A stretch of 36,122 nucleotides of DNA from an uncultured Acetatifactor sp. Its GTDB lineage: Bacteria; Bacillota; Clostridia; Lachnospirales; Lachnospiraceae. The notes beneath the pieces are model-generated. The model was not told the origin of the DNA. It worked only from the letters and a program-made list of their open reading frames with translations, and ran no database searches. Below, one piece after another: positions 1-7,638 of the stretch. How positions within the stretch are numbered: the first letter of the stretch is position 1; each line of letters starts with the position of its first letter. The DNA is taken from positions 303,062-339,183 of the forward strand of contig CAJTZD010000001.1 of assembly GCA_910584235.1 (NCBI GenBank). Reading direction: 5' to 3'. Made by a program: the position numbers and the translations under genes.

Positions 1-120
1 CAGGGCTCGGGGCGTCTCCCGTTGCAGTCGCAGGGCTCGGGGCGTCTCCCGTTGCAGCCACAGGGCTCGGGGCGTCTCCCGTTGCAGCCACAAGGCGCCG
101 GACACCTCCTGCCACAATCC
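1..120. repeat. 30-bp tandem repeat, four units
   Basis: Four contiguous 30-bp units lie at 1-30, 31-60, 61-90 and 91-120. The first three are identical except for two bases at the end of unit 1; the fourth is diverged. Read on the minus strand they encode the Cys-rich decapeptide repeats. The array begins at base 1, so it probably continues outside the window. Confidence 0.9.
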
Positions 121-245
121 TCTCTCCTGTCACTGCGTCCGTTTCCGCCGCAGCCACACTCATTTCCGCAGCCGTTCCCGCAGCCGCAATCATTTCCCCA
201 GCCGCCGCAGCAGCCAAGCAGCAGCAATAAAATAATACAGTTCAT
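1..245 (-). CDS. Cys/Gly-rich repeat microprotein, truncated by the window edge
   Basis: The reading frame starts at an ATG at 245 and runs off the left edge after 81 codons. The N-terminus MNCIILLLLLGCC resembles the short high-cysteine proteins of Clostridia annotated as 'chorion class high-cysteine HCB protein'. A Gly/Cys/Asn-rich stretch follows (residues 11-36). From about residue 43 there are ten-residue repeats of the type GCNGRRPEPC, encoded by 30-bp tandem DNA repeats. The start is chosen by the ribosome site GGAG six bases upstream; an in-frame ATG at 257 lacks one. Nothing here shows a function. The Cys spacing would suit metal binding or disulphide cross-linking, which is inference. 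The opposite strand is also open here, but I take that as a shadow. Confidence 0.6.
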   Translation of the reverse strand, partial: MNCIILLLLLGCCGGWGNDCGCGNGCGNECGCGGNGRSDRREDCGRRCPAPCGCNGRRPEPCGCNGRRPEPCDCNGRRPEP

Positions 246-273
246 AGATTTCTCCATATGATTTGTTTATGGT

Positions 274-303
274 ATCATATGCAGATTCTGTCGGATGGTG
301 CAA
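274..303 (-). promoter_or_regulatory. Candidate promoter of the Cys-rich gene
   Basis: On the minus strand, TTGCAC (298-303) and TATGAT (274-279) are separated by 18 bp, about 30 bp upstream of the Cys-rich start codon. The match is reasonable but unproven. Confidence 0.4.
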
Positions 304-313
304 GTTCATCCCG

Positions 314-2173
314 TCATTTCGCCACATACACCGCGATGCTTCGGGACGCCACCTCCCTTAAAAGCCCCTCGCTCTCTTCTTTTCCGTCCTCTTTCTGAGC
401 GCATTCCGGTTCCGTGCTGAACGCAAGCTCCCACTCCATGCCTTTGGGAAGCTTCGGCAGTGCCAGTCCCCGTCTCTCCCAGTACATATTTATGGCCAGA
501 TACACAAAGGCGCCGTCGCAATCTTTATGGGACTGGGCATACTTTCCGCAAAGCATAATCCCGATATGTCTGTAATTCCCCCCTGTCTCAGGTCTCCAGG
601 CATATTGCCCGTGGTAGGACAGGTCAGGATAACCGCAGGCAATATAGTCCATCAGACGAAGCTCTTTCTCCGGCCGCAGTATGGGATTGCGCTGTCTGAA
701 TCCCACCAGCATCTTCCAGAACGCATGGAGCTCCCCATTGCGTTCAATGCCTCTCCAATCCAACCATGTCACCGTATTGTCCTGACAATAGGGATTATTG
801 TTCCCTTTCTGGGAATTCGCAAATTCATCTCCCATGAAGATCAGCGGCGTGGATTGGGACAGCAGAAGCAGGCACATGGCATTCTTCATCTGTTTTAGCC
901 GAAGTTCCCGGACGCTCCGCCTGCGGGTCGCGCCCTCGTCGCCGCAGTTCCAGCTACAGTTATAGTCGGTTCCGTCCCTGTTCTCTTCTTTATTGTCCTC
1001 ATTGTGCTTATAGTCATATGAGACCATATCCGCCAGCGTAAAGCCGAAATAATTGCTCAGATAATGAATCCCGCCCGCTTTTGACGGGATATGGCGCATA
1101 TGGTACAGCGCGCTGCCCAGCATATTTCCATCGCCCTTTAAGAATCTGCGCATATCATAATACCATGCGTCGTTATACTCGGCCAGATGGGGGCACCCGG
1201 GCTGCTCGTTCCGGCTATAGAGCCTGTCCGTATCAAAGCTGTAGTACCACAGCTTCGTATCCGCCAGAGCATCATCCCCTGCCAGCATGTCCATGGGCAG
1301 ATTTTCGCCCAGCAGATGAAAACCGTCCACACGATACTCCAATATCCAGAAACAGAGAATGTCAAGGATCTCGGTACATTTTACCTCTTTCGGAAAGTAA
1401 AACTGCATCACAAGCTCCATTCGGTTCTCGTGAAGAGACTTTACCAGCTCTTTAAACTCCTGCGCCGGATCACTTTCCGCGGCATATGCCGCTTTCGGCG
1501 CATAATAATATCCTTTTGTATATCCCCAATAGTTCAGCTTACTCCCGGCAGACTTCCCCTCTTTTGCCGCTCCCGAAATCGCCGCATAGGGAAGATTTTG
1601 CGGATGGTCCTCTTTCAGGGGGATTTCCGTAAATTCATATGCGGGCTGCAGTTCAATGGTGGTGACGCCGATCTCCTTTAAGTAAGGGATCTTCTCTTTG
1701 ATCCCGGCAAAAGTGCCCCTGTGCTCCACGCCGGATGAGGCGTGCTTCGTAAACCCCCTTACATGGAGGCAATAGCACAGGGCATGGTGATAGGGAATCC
1801 GCGGAGCGCGGTCTTCCCCCCAATCGAACTCTTCCGTCAAAAAGCCGGCTTTCATATCTTCCTGCCTGCGCTCTTTACCATAGGGAATCCTTATAGGGAA
1901 CACGCGTCCTCTCTCGTCGGGAATCAGCCGCTCATCTTCATAGAACAAATATGTGCAGGCCTCTGTGTGGATGCCCTTTACCGTCCTGCAGTAGACATTG
2001 CCGATCCTGTCGTCCCTGGTAAAAGGGATCTTTTCCGACAATCTGCCCGTCCGTCTGTCATACAGCAGAATCCCGCAGGTTTCCGCCCTGGACACGAGGG
2101 AAAAACGCACTCCACCGTCCTCGACGTGGGCTCCCAAAGGGTACGGCTGCTTATGCGAAAAATGTTTTGTCAT
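314..2173 (-). CDS. GH13 isoamylase/debranching-like protein lacking catalytic residues
   Basis: This is a 619-residue protein of the isoamylase/GlgX/pullulanase branch of GH13. The N-terminal CBM48-like part contains YPLGAHVEDGGVRFSLVS (11-28). Family hallmarks include VTTIELQPAYEF (170-181), YWGYTKGYYYAP (215-226), KHNEDNKEENRDGTD (389-403) and MGDEFANSQKGNNNPYCQDN (447-466). The four catalytic regions are not preserved. Region I reads QFYF instead of D-x-x-x-N-H (near 257-260). Region II reads VDGFHLL with Leu288 at the nucleophile position. The general-acid Glu of region III is not visible. Region IV has Tyr375-Phe376 where His-Asp is expected. It is therefore probably a non-hydrolytic glucan-binding or regulatory protein. 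The start has GGAGG upstream. There is no partner glycogen gene in the window. Confidence 0.8.
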   Translation of the reverse strand: MTKHFSHKQPYPLGAHVEDGGVRFSLVSRAETCGILLYDRRTGRLSEKIPFTRDDRIGNVYCRTVKGIHTEACTYLFYEDERLIPDERGRVFPIRIPYGKERRQEDMKAGFLTEEFDWGEDRAPRIPYHHALCYCLHVRGFTKHASSGVEHRGTFAGIKEKIPYLKEIGVTTIELQPAYEFTEIPLKEDHPQNLPYAAISGAAKEGKSAGSKLNYWGYTKGYYYAPKAAYAAESDPAQEFKELVKSLHENRMELVMQFYFPKEVKCTEILDILCFWILEYRVDGFHLLGENLPMDMLAGDDALADTKLWYYSFDTDRLYSRNEQPGCPHLAEYNDAWYYDMRRFLKGDGNMLGSALYHMRHIPSKAGGIHYLSNYFGFTLADMVSYDYKHNEDNKEENRDGTDYNCSWNCGDEGATRRRSVRELRLKQMKNAMCLLLLSQSTPLIFMGDEFANSQKGNNNPYCQDNTVTWLDWRGIERNGELHAFWKMLVGFRQRNPILRPEKELRLMDYIACGYPDLSYHGQYAWRPETGGNYRHIGIMLCGKYAQSHKDCDGAFVYLAINMYWERRGLALPKLPKGMEWELAFSTEPECAQKEDGKEESEGLLREVASRSIAVYVAK

Positions 2174-2212
2174 CGCTTCCCCTCCCTACTTCCGTATAAA
2201 ATGAGTACGTTA

Positions 2213-2218
2213 AGTATA
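2213..2218 (-). promoter_or_regulatory. -10 element upstream of the GH13-like gene
   Basis: TATACT on the minus strand lies 40 bp before the start codon. The -35 region 17 bp upstream (TTTCTA) is a poor match, so only the -10 is reasonably supported. Confidence 0.35.
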
Positions 2219-2288
2219 GCACACTATCAGAACAATAGAAAGAGGGAAATGTTATTCCGTACAAAATTCTGCATAATTCGTATTATGC

Positions 2289-2317
2289 TTGCGTTATGGC
2301 GGCAAGTTAGGTATAAT
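2289..2317 (+). promoter_or_regulatory. Promoter of the DUF1292 gene
   Basis: TTGCGT (2289-2294), a 17-bp spacer and a perfect TATAAT (2312-2317) lie 32 bp before the start codon. The site is divergent from the GH13-like gene. Confidence 0.7.
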
Positions 2318-2348
2318 AGGCCTTAGCAAGCATAGAGGAGGTTTTCCC

Positions 2349-2666
2349 ATGGGAAAGAAAAATGACTATGAAGATGAAGAAATGACCGTCGAGCTGGAAT
2401 TAGACGATGGTTCCGTGGTCAATTGTGCCGTGATCACCATTCTCACAGTGGAGAGCAAAGATTACATTGTACTGCTCCCCATAGATGAGAACGGCGAAAA
2501 CGAGGACGGCGAGGTATGGTTCTACCGCTACAGCGAGAACTCTGAGGACCCTAACGAGGAGCCGGTTCTGGACTATATCGAAGACGACGATGAGTATGAG
2601 AAAGTGGCGGATGCCTTTGACGAGTATCTTGACGGCTGCGAGTTCGACGAGCTGACAGAGGAATAA
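2349..2666 (+). CDS. DUF1292 family acidic protein
   Basis: A 105-residue, strongly acidic protein. The core (EELELDDGS-like opening, then CAVITILTVESKDYIVLLP and DGEVWFYRY) matches DUF1292, a small family of unknown function widespread in Firmicutes and often found near yrrK/yqgF-type genes; that context is absent here. The ATG at 2349 is preceded by GAGGAGG at good spacing, so the longer in-frame extension to 2289, which would cross the promoter, is rejected. The C-terminal third is almost all Asp/Glu/Tyr. The last 94 bp overlap tail-to-tail with the helicase gene on the other strand. Confidence 0.85.
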   Translation: MGKKNDYEDEEMTVELELDDGSVVNCAVITILTVESKDYIVLLPIDENGENEDGEVWFYRYSENSEDPNEEPVLDYIEDDDEYEKVADAFDEYLDGCEFDELTEE

Positions 2667-4588
2667 AGAGGGGTTAGGAATCTGGACGGCTGCCTGGGGC
2701 GTTCCTTAGTACCGGTGAGGTAGGAAAGCTCCAGGTTCTTTTTTGCCCTGGTCATAGCTACATAGAAAATTCGGCGCTCTTCTTCCACCGCACACTCTTC
2801 CGGCATGGTTCCGTGGGGAAAGATCTTCTCGTTGCAGTCAGGAATCCATACCCTGTCGTACTCCAGTCCTTTCGCTCCGTGTACCGTCAGAAGATGAACT
2901 GCCTCTTTCCCGTTCTGCCGCCTTTTCTCAGGCCCCTTTCGCTTCTTTCCCGCCTCTTTCTCCTGCTGTAAAGTCCTGGCATATTCCTCCTGGAACGATG
3001 CCCATTCCTCCACGCTCCCATAGGCTGCCGCATCCTCTTTCAACCACTCCAGCAATTCCTGCCACTCCTCCCATTTCTCCGGTTCTGTCCGGGACAATTC
3101 TCTCAAATACTGTTCATAGCCCATACCTTTTAAAATATAGCTCACCGAAAGCCGTAAGTTCCGGCCCTTGATGCTCAAAAGCTGCCTCTCCAGACAGGAG
3201 ATCCTGTCCTTTGCCCCGGTCCCCTGCCCTTTAGGCAGTTGCGCTACATTATAATATTCCCGCATCTTCCCGAAATCCACCTGCCCCGGTCCCACCGCAT
3301 CCCGGCTCAGATACCTGGATGGCTTATTCATAACCTGAAGCATATGCTCTCTCATTCCCTTATTTGCGGCCAGCCACAGATAAGCCATGATATCCTTTAC
3401 AATGAAATGCTCGTATATGCTGGCCGCGCTTTCTTTCATTACATAGGGAATCCCCGCGGCCTTTAGCCTGGCAGCAAAGCCCTGCATATAGGAATTGGTC
3501 CTGAAAAGCACCGCACAGCTCTCTCCTCTCCCAAGCCCTGCCGAAATTCCCCCAAGCAAATGCCCATATTGTCTCTCCCTGTCCGGAAAGCCATGGACGC
3601 ACACCGGCGCAGTACCGTCCGGATTGCCGGACTCATCCGCAGCCCTGAGACGCTTTAGAAATCTGTCCTTGTTCTCCTCAATGACCGCCAATGAGGCCTC
3701 CACGATCTCTGCCTTACTTCGGTAGTTCATGTCCAGCAGCAGCTGCCTGGCCCCGAATTCTGTCTGGAAGCGCTTCAGACATTCGGGCTGGGAACCCCGG
3801 AATCCGTAGATGGCCTGGTCGTCGTCCCCTACCGCAAAGATATTGTAGGGACTGGCGGCCAAAAGCTTTACAGCTTCATACTGCACCGGATTGATATCCT
3901 GAAATTCGTCGATCAGTATATACCGGAACCGGTTCTGCCAGTACTCCCTTATCTTCTCGTTCTCCCGGAGCAGTTGTTTACAGTTGTACAGCATATCGTC
4001 AAAATCCAGACGGCCCGTCCGCTTCACGGCCTGTTCATACTCCCTGCAGACTGCCTCAAAGTCCTGCTGCCATCCGACAGGCGCCCTGGCCGCGGCAGCC
4101 TCCATCTGCATGGTATTCTTATAATATCCAATCGCAGCCAGAACCTGGGCCGCATCGTCGCCTGAGACACTTGTGCCCTCTTTGGGGTCCGTGTGCTCTT
4201 TACTTCTTATGTATGTCTTTAGTATGGGAATGATCAGATTCTTCTTTTCCGAATTCTTCAGCAGTTCGTTTGATTTGATCGCCTTGGATTCTCTCAAAAT
4301 ATGATAAAAGATGGAATGGAATGTCCCGAAGTTAACAGGGTAAAAAGAGGGGCCTTTGGCGGCAGCCTTTGCCATTTCCTGAAAACGGTTCTGCATGGAC
4401 AGCGCGGCTTCTTTCATGAATGTAATGACCAGAATCCGCTCCGGTGGAATGCCCTGTTCCAGCAGATACAGAATACGGTTTGTTATGGTGTAGGTCTTGC
4501 CGCTTCCCGGCCCCGCAAGGACCAGGCATGGGCCTCTTAAATGCATGATAGCATTTTTCTGTGCTTGATTTGCTTTTGTCAGATCCAT
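2573..4588 (-). CDS. UvrD/PcrA-type superfamily 1 DNA helicase
   Basis: A 671-residue ATP-dependent DNA helicase of the UvrD/Rep/PcrA family, likely acting in repair or replication restart. SF1A motifs in order: Walker A GPGSGKT (26-32), motif Ia ITFMKEAA, motif II IDEFQD, motif III AVGDDDQAIYGFRG, motif IV MNYRSK, motif V HGAKGLEYDRVWIPD and motif VI FYVAMTRAKKNL. It is somewhat shorter than PcrA (about 720-740). The start at 4588 has AAGGAG upstream; the longer frame reaches back into gltX and is rejected. After the usual terminus PSRFL, the final ~30 residues are Ser/Tyr-rich and encoded antisense to the acidic tail of the DUF1292 gene. It lies 68 bp after gltX on the same strand, probably in one transcript. 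Confidence 0.92.
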   Translation of the reverse strand: MDLTKANQAQKNAIMHLRGPCLVLAGPGSGKTYTITNRILYLLEQGIPPERILVITFMKEAALSMQNRFQEMAKAAAKGPSFYPVNFGTFHSIFYHILRESKAIKSNELLKNSEKKNLIIPILKTYIRSKEHTDPKEGTSVSGDDAAQVLAAIGYYKNTMQMEAAAARAPVGWQQDFEAVCREYEQAVKRTGRLDFDDMLYNCKQLLRENEKIREYWQNRFRYILIDEFQDINPVQYEAVKLLAASPYNIFAVGDDDQAIYGFRGSQPECLKRFQTEFGARQLLLDMNYRSKAEIVEASLAVIEENKDRFLKRLRAADESGNPDGTAPVCVHGFPDRERQYGHLLGGISAGLGRGESCAVLFRTNSYMQGFAARLKAAGIPYVMKESAASIYEHFIVKDIMAYLWLAANKGMREHMLQVMNKPSRYLSRDAVGPGQVDFGKMREYYNVAQLPKGQGTGAKDRISCLERQLLSIKGRNLRLSVSYILKGMGYEQYLRELSRTEPEKWEEWQELLEWLKEDAAAYGSVEEWASFQEEYARTLQQEKEAGKKRKGPEKRRQNGKEAVHLLTVHGAKGLEYDRVWIPDCNEKIFPHGTMPEECAVEEERRIFYVAMTRAKKNLELSYLTGTKERPRQPSRFLTPLYSSVSSSNSQPSRYSSKASATFSYSSSSSI

Positions 4589-4656
4589 GATTGTCTCCTT
4601 TTTGATTGGTTTTCCCCGGAGGCTTTTCCGGATGCCGGAAAGCCTCCGGGACTTAA

Positions 4657-6165
4657 TTAATCTTCCATGGAATGCTCCTCTTCCATGGAATGCCCCTCTT
4701 CCATTTCTCCCGCAGCAGCCTTGAGAAGCTGGATTCCTCTGCGGATCCGCTTCAGGGATTCCTCCCTGCCCAGCACCTCCATGATTTCCGTGGCGCCTGC
4801 AGGCGTGGTCTGACGGCCGGACACGGCGCTGCGTACAGGCCACATCACATAACCGTTCTTTACTCCCTTATCCTCCACATATTTCGCCAAAGTCTGATAC
4901 AGCCCGTCATTGCTGTAATCCTCCTGGGCCTCCAGCAAAGGCAGCAGTTCGGTCAGCACTTCAAGGGACGACTGTGCATTTGTCTTCATTTTCTTATGAG
5001 TGTACATGGCAATATCATATTCCGGCAGCTTTTCAAAGAAATCCACCATCTCCACAATATCCGGAAACACCTCAATGCGGGTCTTCACCATGGCCGCGAT
5101 TTTCCTCAGATCCAGCTCCTTTGTAAGGGCTTTCTTCAGATATGGCTCAGCCATTTGATAAAATACATCAAAATCCATGGCCTTGATATATTCGCCGTTC
5201 ATCCAGCGCAGCTTTACGATATCAAATACCGCGGGGGATTTGCTGATTCTATGATAGTCGAATTCCCGTATCAGCTCATCCAGGCTGAAAATCTCCCTGT
5301 TGTCCTCGGGGCTCCATCCAAGCAACGCAATGTAATTTACCACTGCCTCCGGCAGGAAGCCCTGCTCTGTCAGGTCCTCAAAAGAGGAATGCCCGCTGCG
5401 CTTAGCCAGTTTTTTGTGGTTCTCGTCCGTGACCAAAGGCAGATGCACATACTTGGGCGCTTCCCAGCCAAAGGCCTCGTACAGACGGGTGTATTTGGGC
5501 GAAGAGGAAAGATACTCGTTCCCTCTCACTACATGGGTGATTCCCATGGTATGGTCATCCACCACATTGGCAAAATTGTAGGTGGGATAGCCGTCCGACT
5601 TGATCAGAATCATATCGTCAAGTTCCGCATTCTCCACCGTGATGTCCCCATAGAGCTCATCGTGAAAAGTGGTGGTACCCTGAGAGGGATTGTTCTGGCG
5701 GATGACATAAGGTCTCCCCGCAGCCAGATTCGCCTCCACCTCCTCTTTGGACAGAGACAGGCAGTGCTTGTCATAAATCGTGATTTCCTTTCCCTCCACC
5801 ACCTCTGTCTTCAGAGAATCCAGCCTCTCTTTGTCGCAGAAGCAGTAGTAAGCCTCTCCCCTGTCGATGAGTTCCTTTGCATATTTTGTATAGATACCTG
5901 TCTTCATTCTCTCGCTCTGCACATATGGGCCAAAGCCGCCGTCCTTATCCGGCCCCTCGTCGTGCTCCAGTCCCACCTGCTTCAGCGTACGGTAGATAAT
6001 CTCCGTGGCTCCCTCCACAAAACGCTCCTGATCGGTGTCCTCAATGCGGAGCATAAAAACACCGCCCGCATGCTTTGCGATCAAAAACTCATACAGAGCC
6101 GAGCGCAGGTTGCCCACATGCATCTTTCCCGTAGGACTGGGGGCATATCTTGTTCTGATCTTCAT
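4657..6165 (-). CDS. gltX: Glutamate--tRNA ligase
   Basis: A 502-residue class I aminoacyl-tRNA synthetase that charges tRNA-Glu (possibly also tRNA-Gln in a transamidation organism). It shows RYAPSPTGKMHVGN (6-19, the HIGH-type signature), the catalytic-domain segment DDHTMGITHVVRGNEYLSS and KKLAKRS (251-257, the KMSKS-type loop). A C-terminal anticodon-binding helical region follows. The GAGGAAG site before the ATG at 6165 supports the start. The last ~17 residues (from 486) are the repeat peptide EEGHSMEEEHSMED, an unusual tail encoded by the dispersed 18-bp DNA repeat. It has its own promoter and is followed by the helicase gene. Confidence 0.96.
   Translation of the reverse strand: MKIRTRYAPSPTGKMHVGNLRSALYEFLIAKHAGGVFMLRIEDTDQERFVEGATEIIYRTLKQVGLEHDEGPDKDGGFGPYVQSERMKTGIYTKYAKELIDRGEAYYCFCDKERLDSLKTEVVEGKEITIYDKHCLSLSKEEVEANLAAGRPYVIRQNNPSQGTTTFHDELYGDITVENAELDDMILIKSDGYPTYNFANVVDDHTMGITHVVRGNEYLSSSPKYTRLYEAFGWEAPKYVHLPLVTDENHKKLAKRSGHSSFEDLTEQGFLPEAVVNYIALLGWSPEDNREIFSLDELIREFDYHRISKSPAVFDIVKLRWMNGEYIKAMDFDVFYQMAEPYLKKALTKELDLRKIAAMVKTRIEVFPDIVEMVDFFEKLPEYDIAMYTHKKMKTNAQSSLEVLTELLPLLEAQEDYSNDGLYQTLAKYVEDKGVKNGYVMWPVRSAVSGRQTTPAGATEIMEVLGREESLKRIRRGIQLLKAAAGEMEEGHSMEEEHSMED
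4663..4704 (-). repeat. 18-bp dispersed repeat, cluster A (gltX 3' end)
   Basis: Two complete units (4663-4680, 4681-4698) plus a six-base partial third. They are read on the minus strand as (MEEEHS)n at the extreme C-terminus of GltX, directly before the stop codon. Confidence 0.9.
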
Positions 6166-6200
6166 GGCTGCTTCCTCTTTCTAAAGTTAATCTTGTACCT

Positions 6201-6229
6201 ATTTTAGTACCTTTGAGGAAAAACTGCAA
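6201..6229 (-). promoter_or_regulatory. gltX promoter
   Basis: On the minus strand, TTGCAG (6224-6229), a 17-bp spacer and TAAAAT (6201-6206) lie 36 bp before the gltX start, in the 88-bp gap after the peptidase gene. No T-box-like leader fits in the short distance. Confidence 0.65.
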
Positions 6230-6253
6230 CACAAAATTTTTATTTCCCGGGTG

Positions 6254-7375
6254 CTAGACCCCATAGCTCCACATATGCTTGATTTGCTTTTCCAGCCGAT
6301 TAAAGCTCCATCTCTGTCTGCTGCGGGCCACGCAATTGGAATCGTTTATCAAAAAGCCCTGGGAATCATAACCGTAAACCACCACGAAATGCCCCCCTGC
6401 GGTGAAGTCTCCCGGGCCCATGGAACAGATAATAACGCGTCCCGCGTCCAGGGCGTCTTTCATGGTCCGCTCCGAGACAGAGGGTTGTTCCACATTGATT
6501 CCATATATAAGGGGATATTCCTCCAAAAGCGCCCATGCCGTGCCTGTGCCCATAACATAATAATCGTTTTCCATACTATACTCCGCCACAGCCTTTGGCG
6601 TAATCTTATCATCCCGCAGCAGATAATACATGGCCATGGACACGCAGGTAGGCCCGCAGCCGGACAGGCCGATATTGTCATCCCCATAGTCTTCATAACC
6701 CCATCTGGGATCCCACTGGAGAAAAAGGGGATACTCCTGTCCTTTCTCCAATACAGAGAACTCCGCTTTTCCCTTTCCTGCGCTTTCCAGCGAGTTCTGT
6801 ACAAAATCCGCCATCTCCGGATTGTTCGCCAGGGCTTTCAGCATGTTGTCAGGGTACCGGAAATGTTCATCATAAATCATCGCAATCCGTTCATTCCTAT
6901 AGGCCAGTTCCTCCAGGCACGCCAGCACCTCCTGCGAATCCCGGTCCACGGGCATGTCCACTTCATCCAGACCGCACAGACTTACATAATCCACAATATT
7001 CTCTTTCACGTCTGCACCGGCGGATGCATAGGTCCGATTCGGCATCTCCTCCTTGGTCCCGGTTTCCGGCACGGAAATATCCCTTTCCTGCCCGCCCATG
7101 CTCATCCGGCCCATCACCTCGTCCAGCTCCGTGTCCAGTCCCCTGACCCGTTCCCCAAGCTCCAGCAGCAGAAAAATATTCATGGCCAGAAGCAGGCAGA
7201 CAATCACAAATCCCATCATTCTGCGCTTTTTTCCGGGGAATGTTCCTCTTCCATGGAATGCCCCTCTTTCATTCTCCCGCATTCTGCGCGGTATCTGTCT
7301 GCCTCTGTATTCTCCGTAATACGGATTTCTTTCACAGGCTGCCTCTTTTCTGCTGTATTCTCTGCTGTCTCTCAC
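6254..7375 (-). CDS. Membrane-anchored C39-like cysteine peptidase
   Basis: A 373-residue protein with a basic N-terminal tail (1-53), one membrane helix (54-73) and an extracytoplasmic papain-like domain of the Peptidase_C39_2 type. It shows the oxyanion Gln in PLFLQWDPRWG (Gln220), the nucleophile motif SGCGPTC (Cys240), GGHFVVVYGYD (His329) and INDSN (Asp345). The C39_2 family is usually surface-located; the substrate is unknown and no double-glycine secretion gene is nearby. The start is GTG at 7375, supported by GGAGGA five bases upstream. Residues 36-48 (ENERGAFHGRGTF) are encoded by the dispersed 18-bp repeat, read in a different frame from the other genes and placed in the cytosolic tail just before the membrane helix. 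Confidence 0.85.
   Translation of the reverse strand: MRDSREYSRKEAACERNPYYGEYRGRQIPRRMRENERGAFHGRGTFPGKKRRMMGFVIVCLLLAMNIFLLLELGERVRGLDTELDEVMGRMSMGGQERDISVPETGTKEEMPNRTYASAGADVKENIVDYVSLCGLDEVDMPVDRDSQEVLACLEELAYRNERIAMIYDEHFRYPDNMLKALANNPEMADFVQNSLESAGKGKAEFSVLEKGQEYPLFLQWDPRWGYEDYGDDNIGLSGCGPTCVSMAMYYLLRDDKITPKAVAEYSMENDYYVMGTGTAWALLEEYPLIYGINVEQPSVSERTMKDALDAGRVIICSMGPGDFTAGGHFVVVYGYDSQGFLINDSNCVARSRQRWSFNRLEKQIKHMWSYGV
7231..7272 (-). repeat. 18-bp dispersed repeat, cluster B (peptidase N-terminal tail)
   Basis: A diverged unit at 7231-7248, a consensus unit at 7249-7266, and a partial TTTCAT. The coding phase here gives GRGAFH-type peptide rather than MEEEHS. Confidence 0.85.
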
Positions 7376-7537
7376 ACGCTTCCTCCATCTGCCCCGGCAG
7401 AGCTCTCTTTCCCTGAGTTCTCCCTGCCAGCCCTTTTCTATATTAATCAGGATGCCACAGCCTTGTTACAGATTTTCTACATTTCTGTATCATAGTTGCA
7501 TACTGGCAAAAGAAATTTCTCCAACTTCAACGTTTAA

Positions 7538-7570
7538 AAAAGAGGCCCGACACCTCTGTCAGCCTCTTTT
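7538..7570 (-). terminator. Rho-independent terminator after ackA
   Basis: Inverted arms AAAAGAGGC (7538-7546) and GCCTCTTTT (7562-7570). On the minus strand the hairpin is followed by a run of T, 70-100 bp past the ackA stop. The A/T flanks could let it work in both directions. Confidence 0.75.
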
Positions 7571-7638
7571 CTCTCAGGTACACGCTTCCCCTCATTTCCC
7601 GGCATGCCGGCGGCATATCCGGCAGAATTCTTCTCATA

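Noticed and set aside
22..261. Plus-strand Gln/Pro-rich frame over the tandem repeat
   Set aside because: It has no ribosome site, and the minus strand gives a recognisable Cys-rich protein with a leader and a good start.
4589..4843. 85-codon N-terminal extension of the helicase
   Set aside because: It reads the gltX tail and the repeat in another frame; AAGGAG marks the start at 4588.
4672..6207. Long plus-strand open frame opposite gltX
   Set aside because: This is an antisense shadow of a high-confidence gene, without a ribosome site or recognisable domain.
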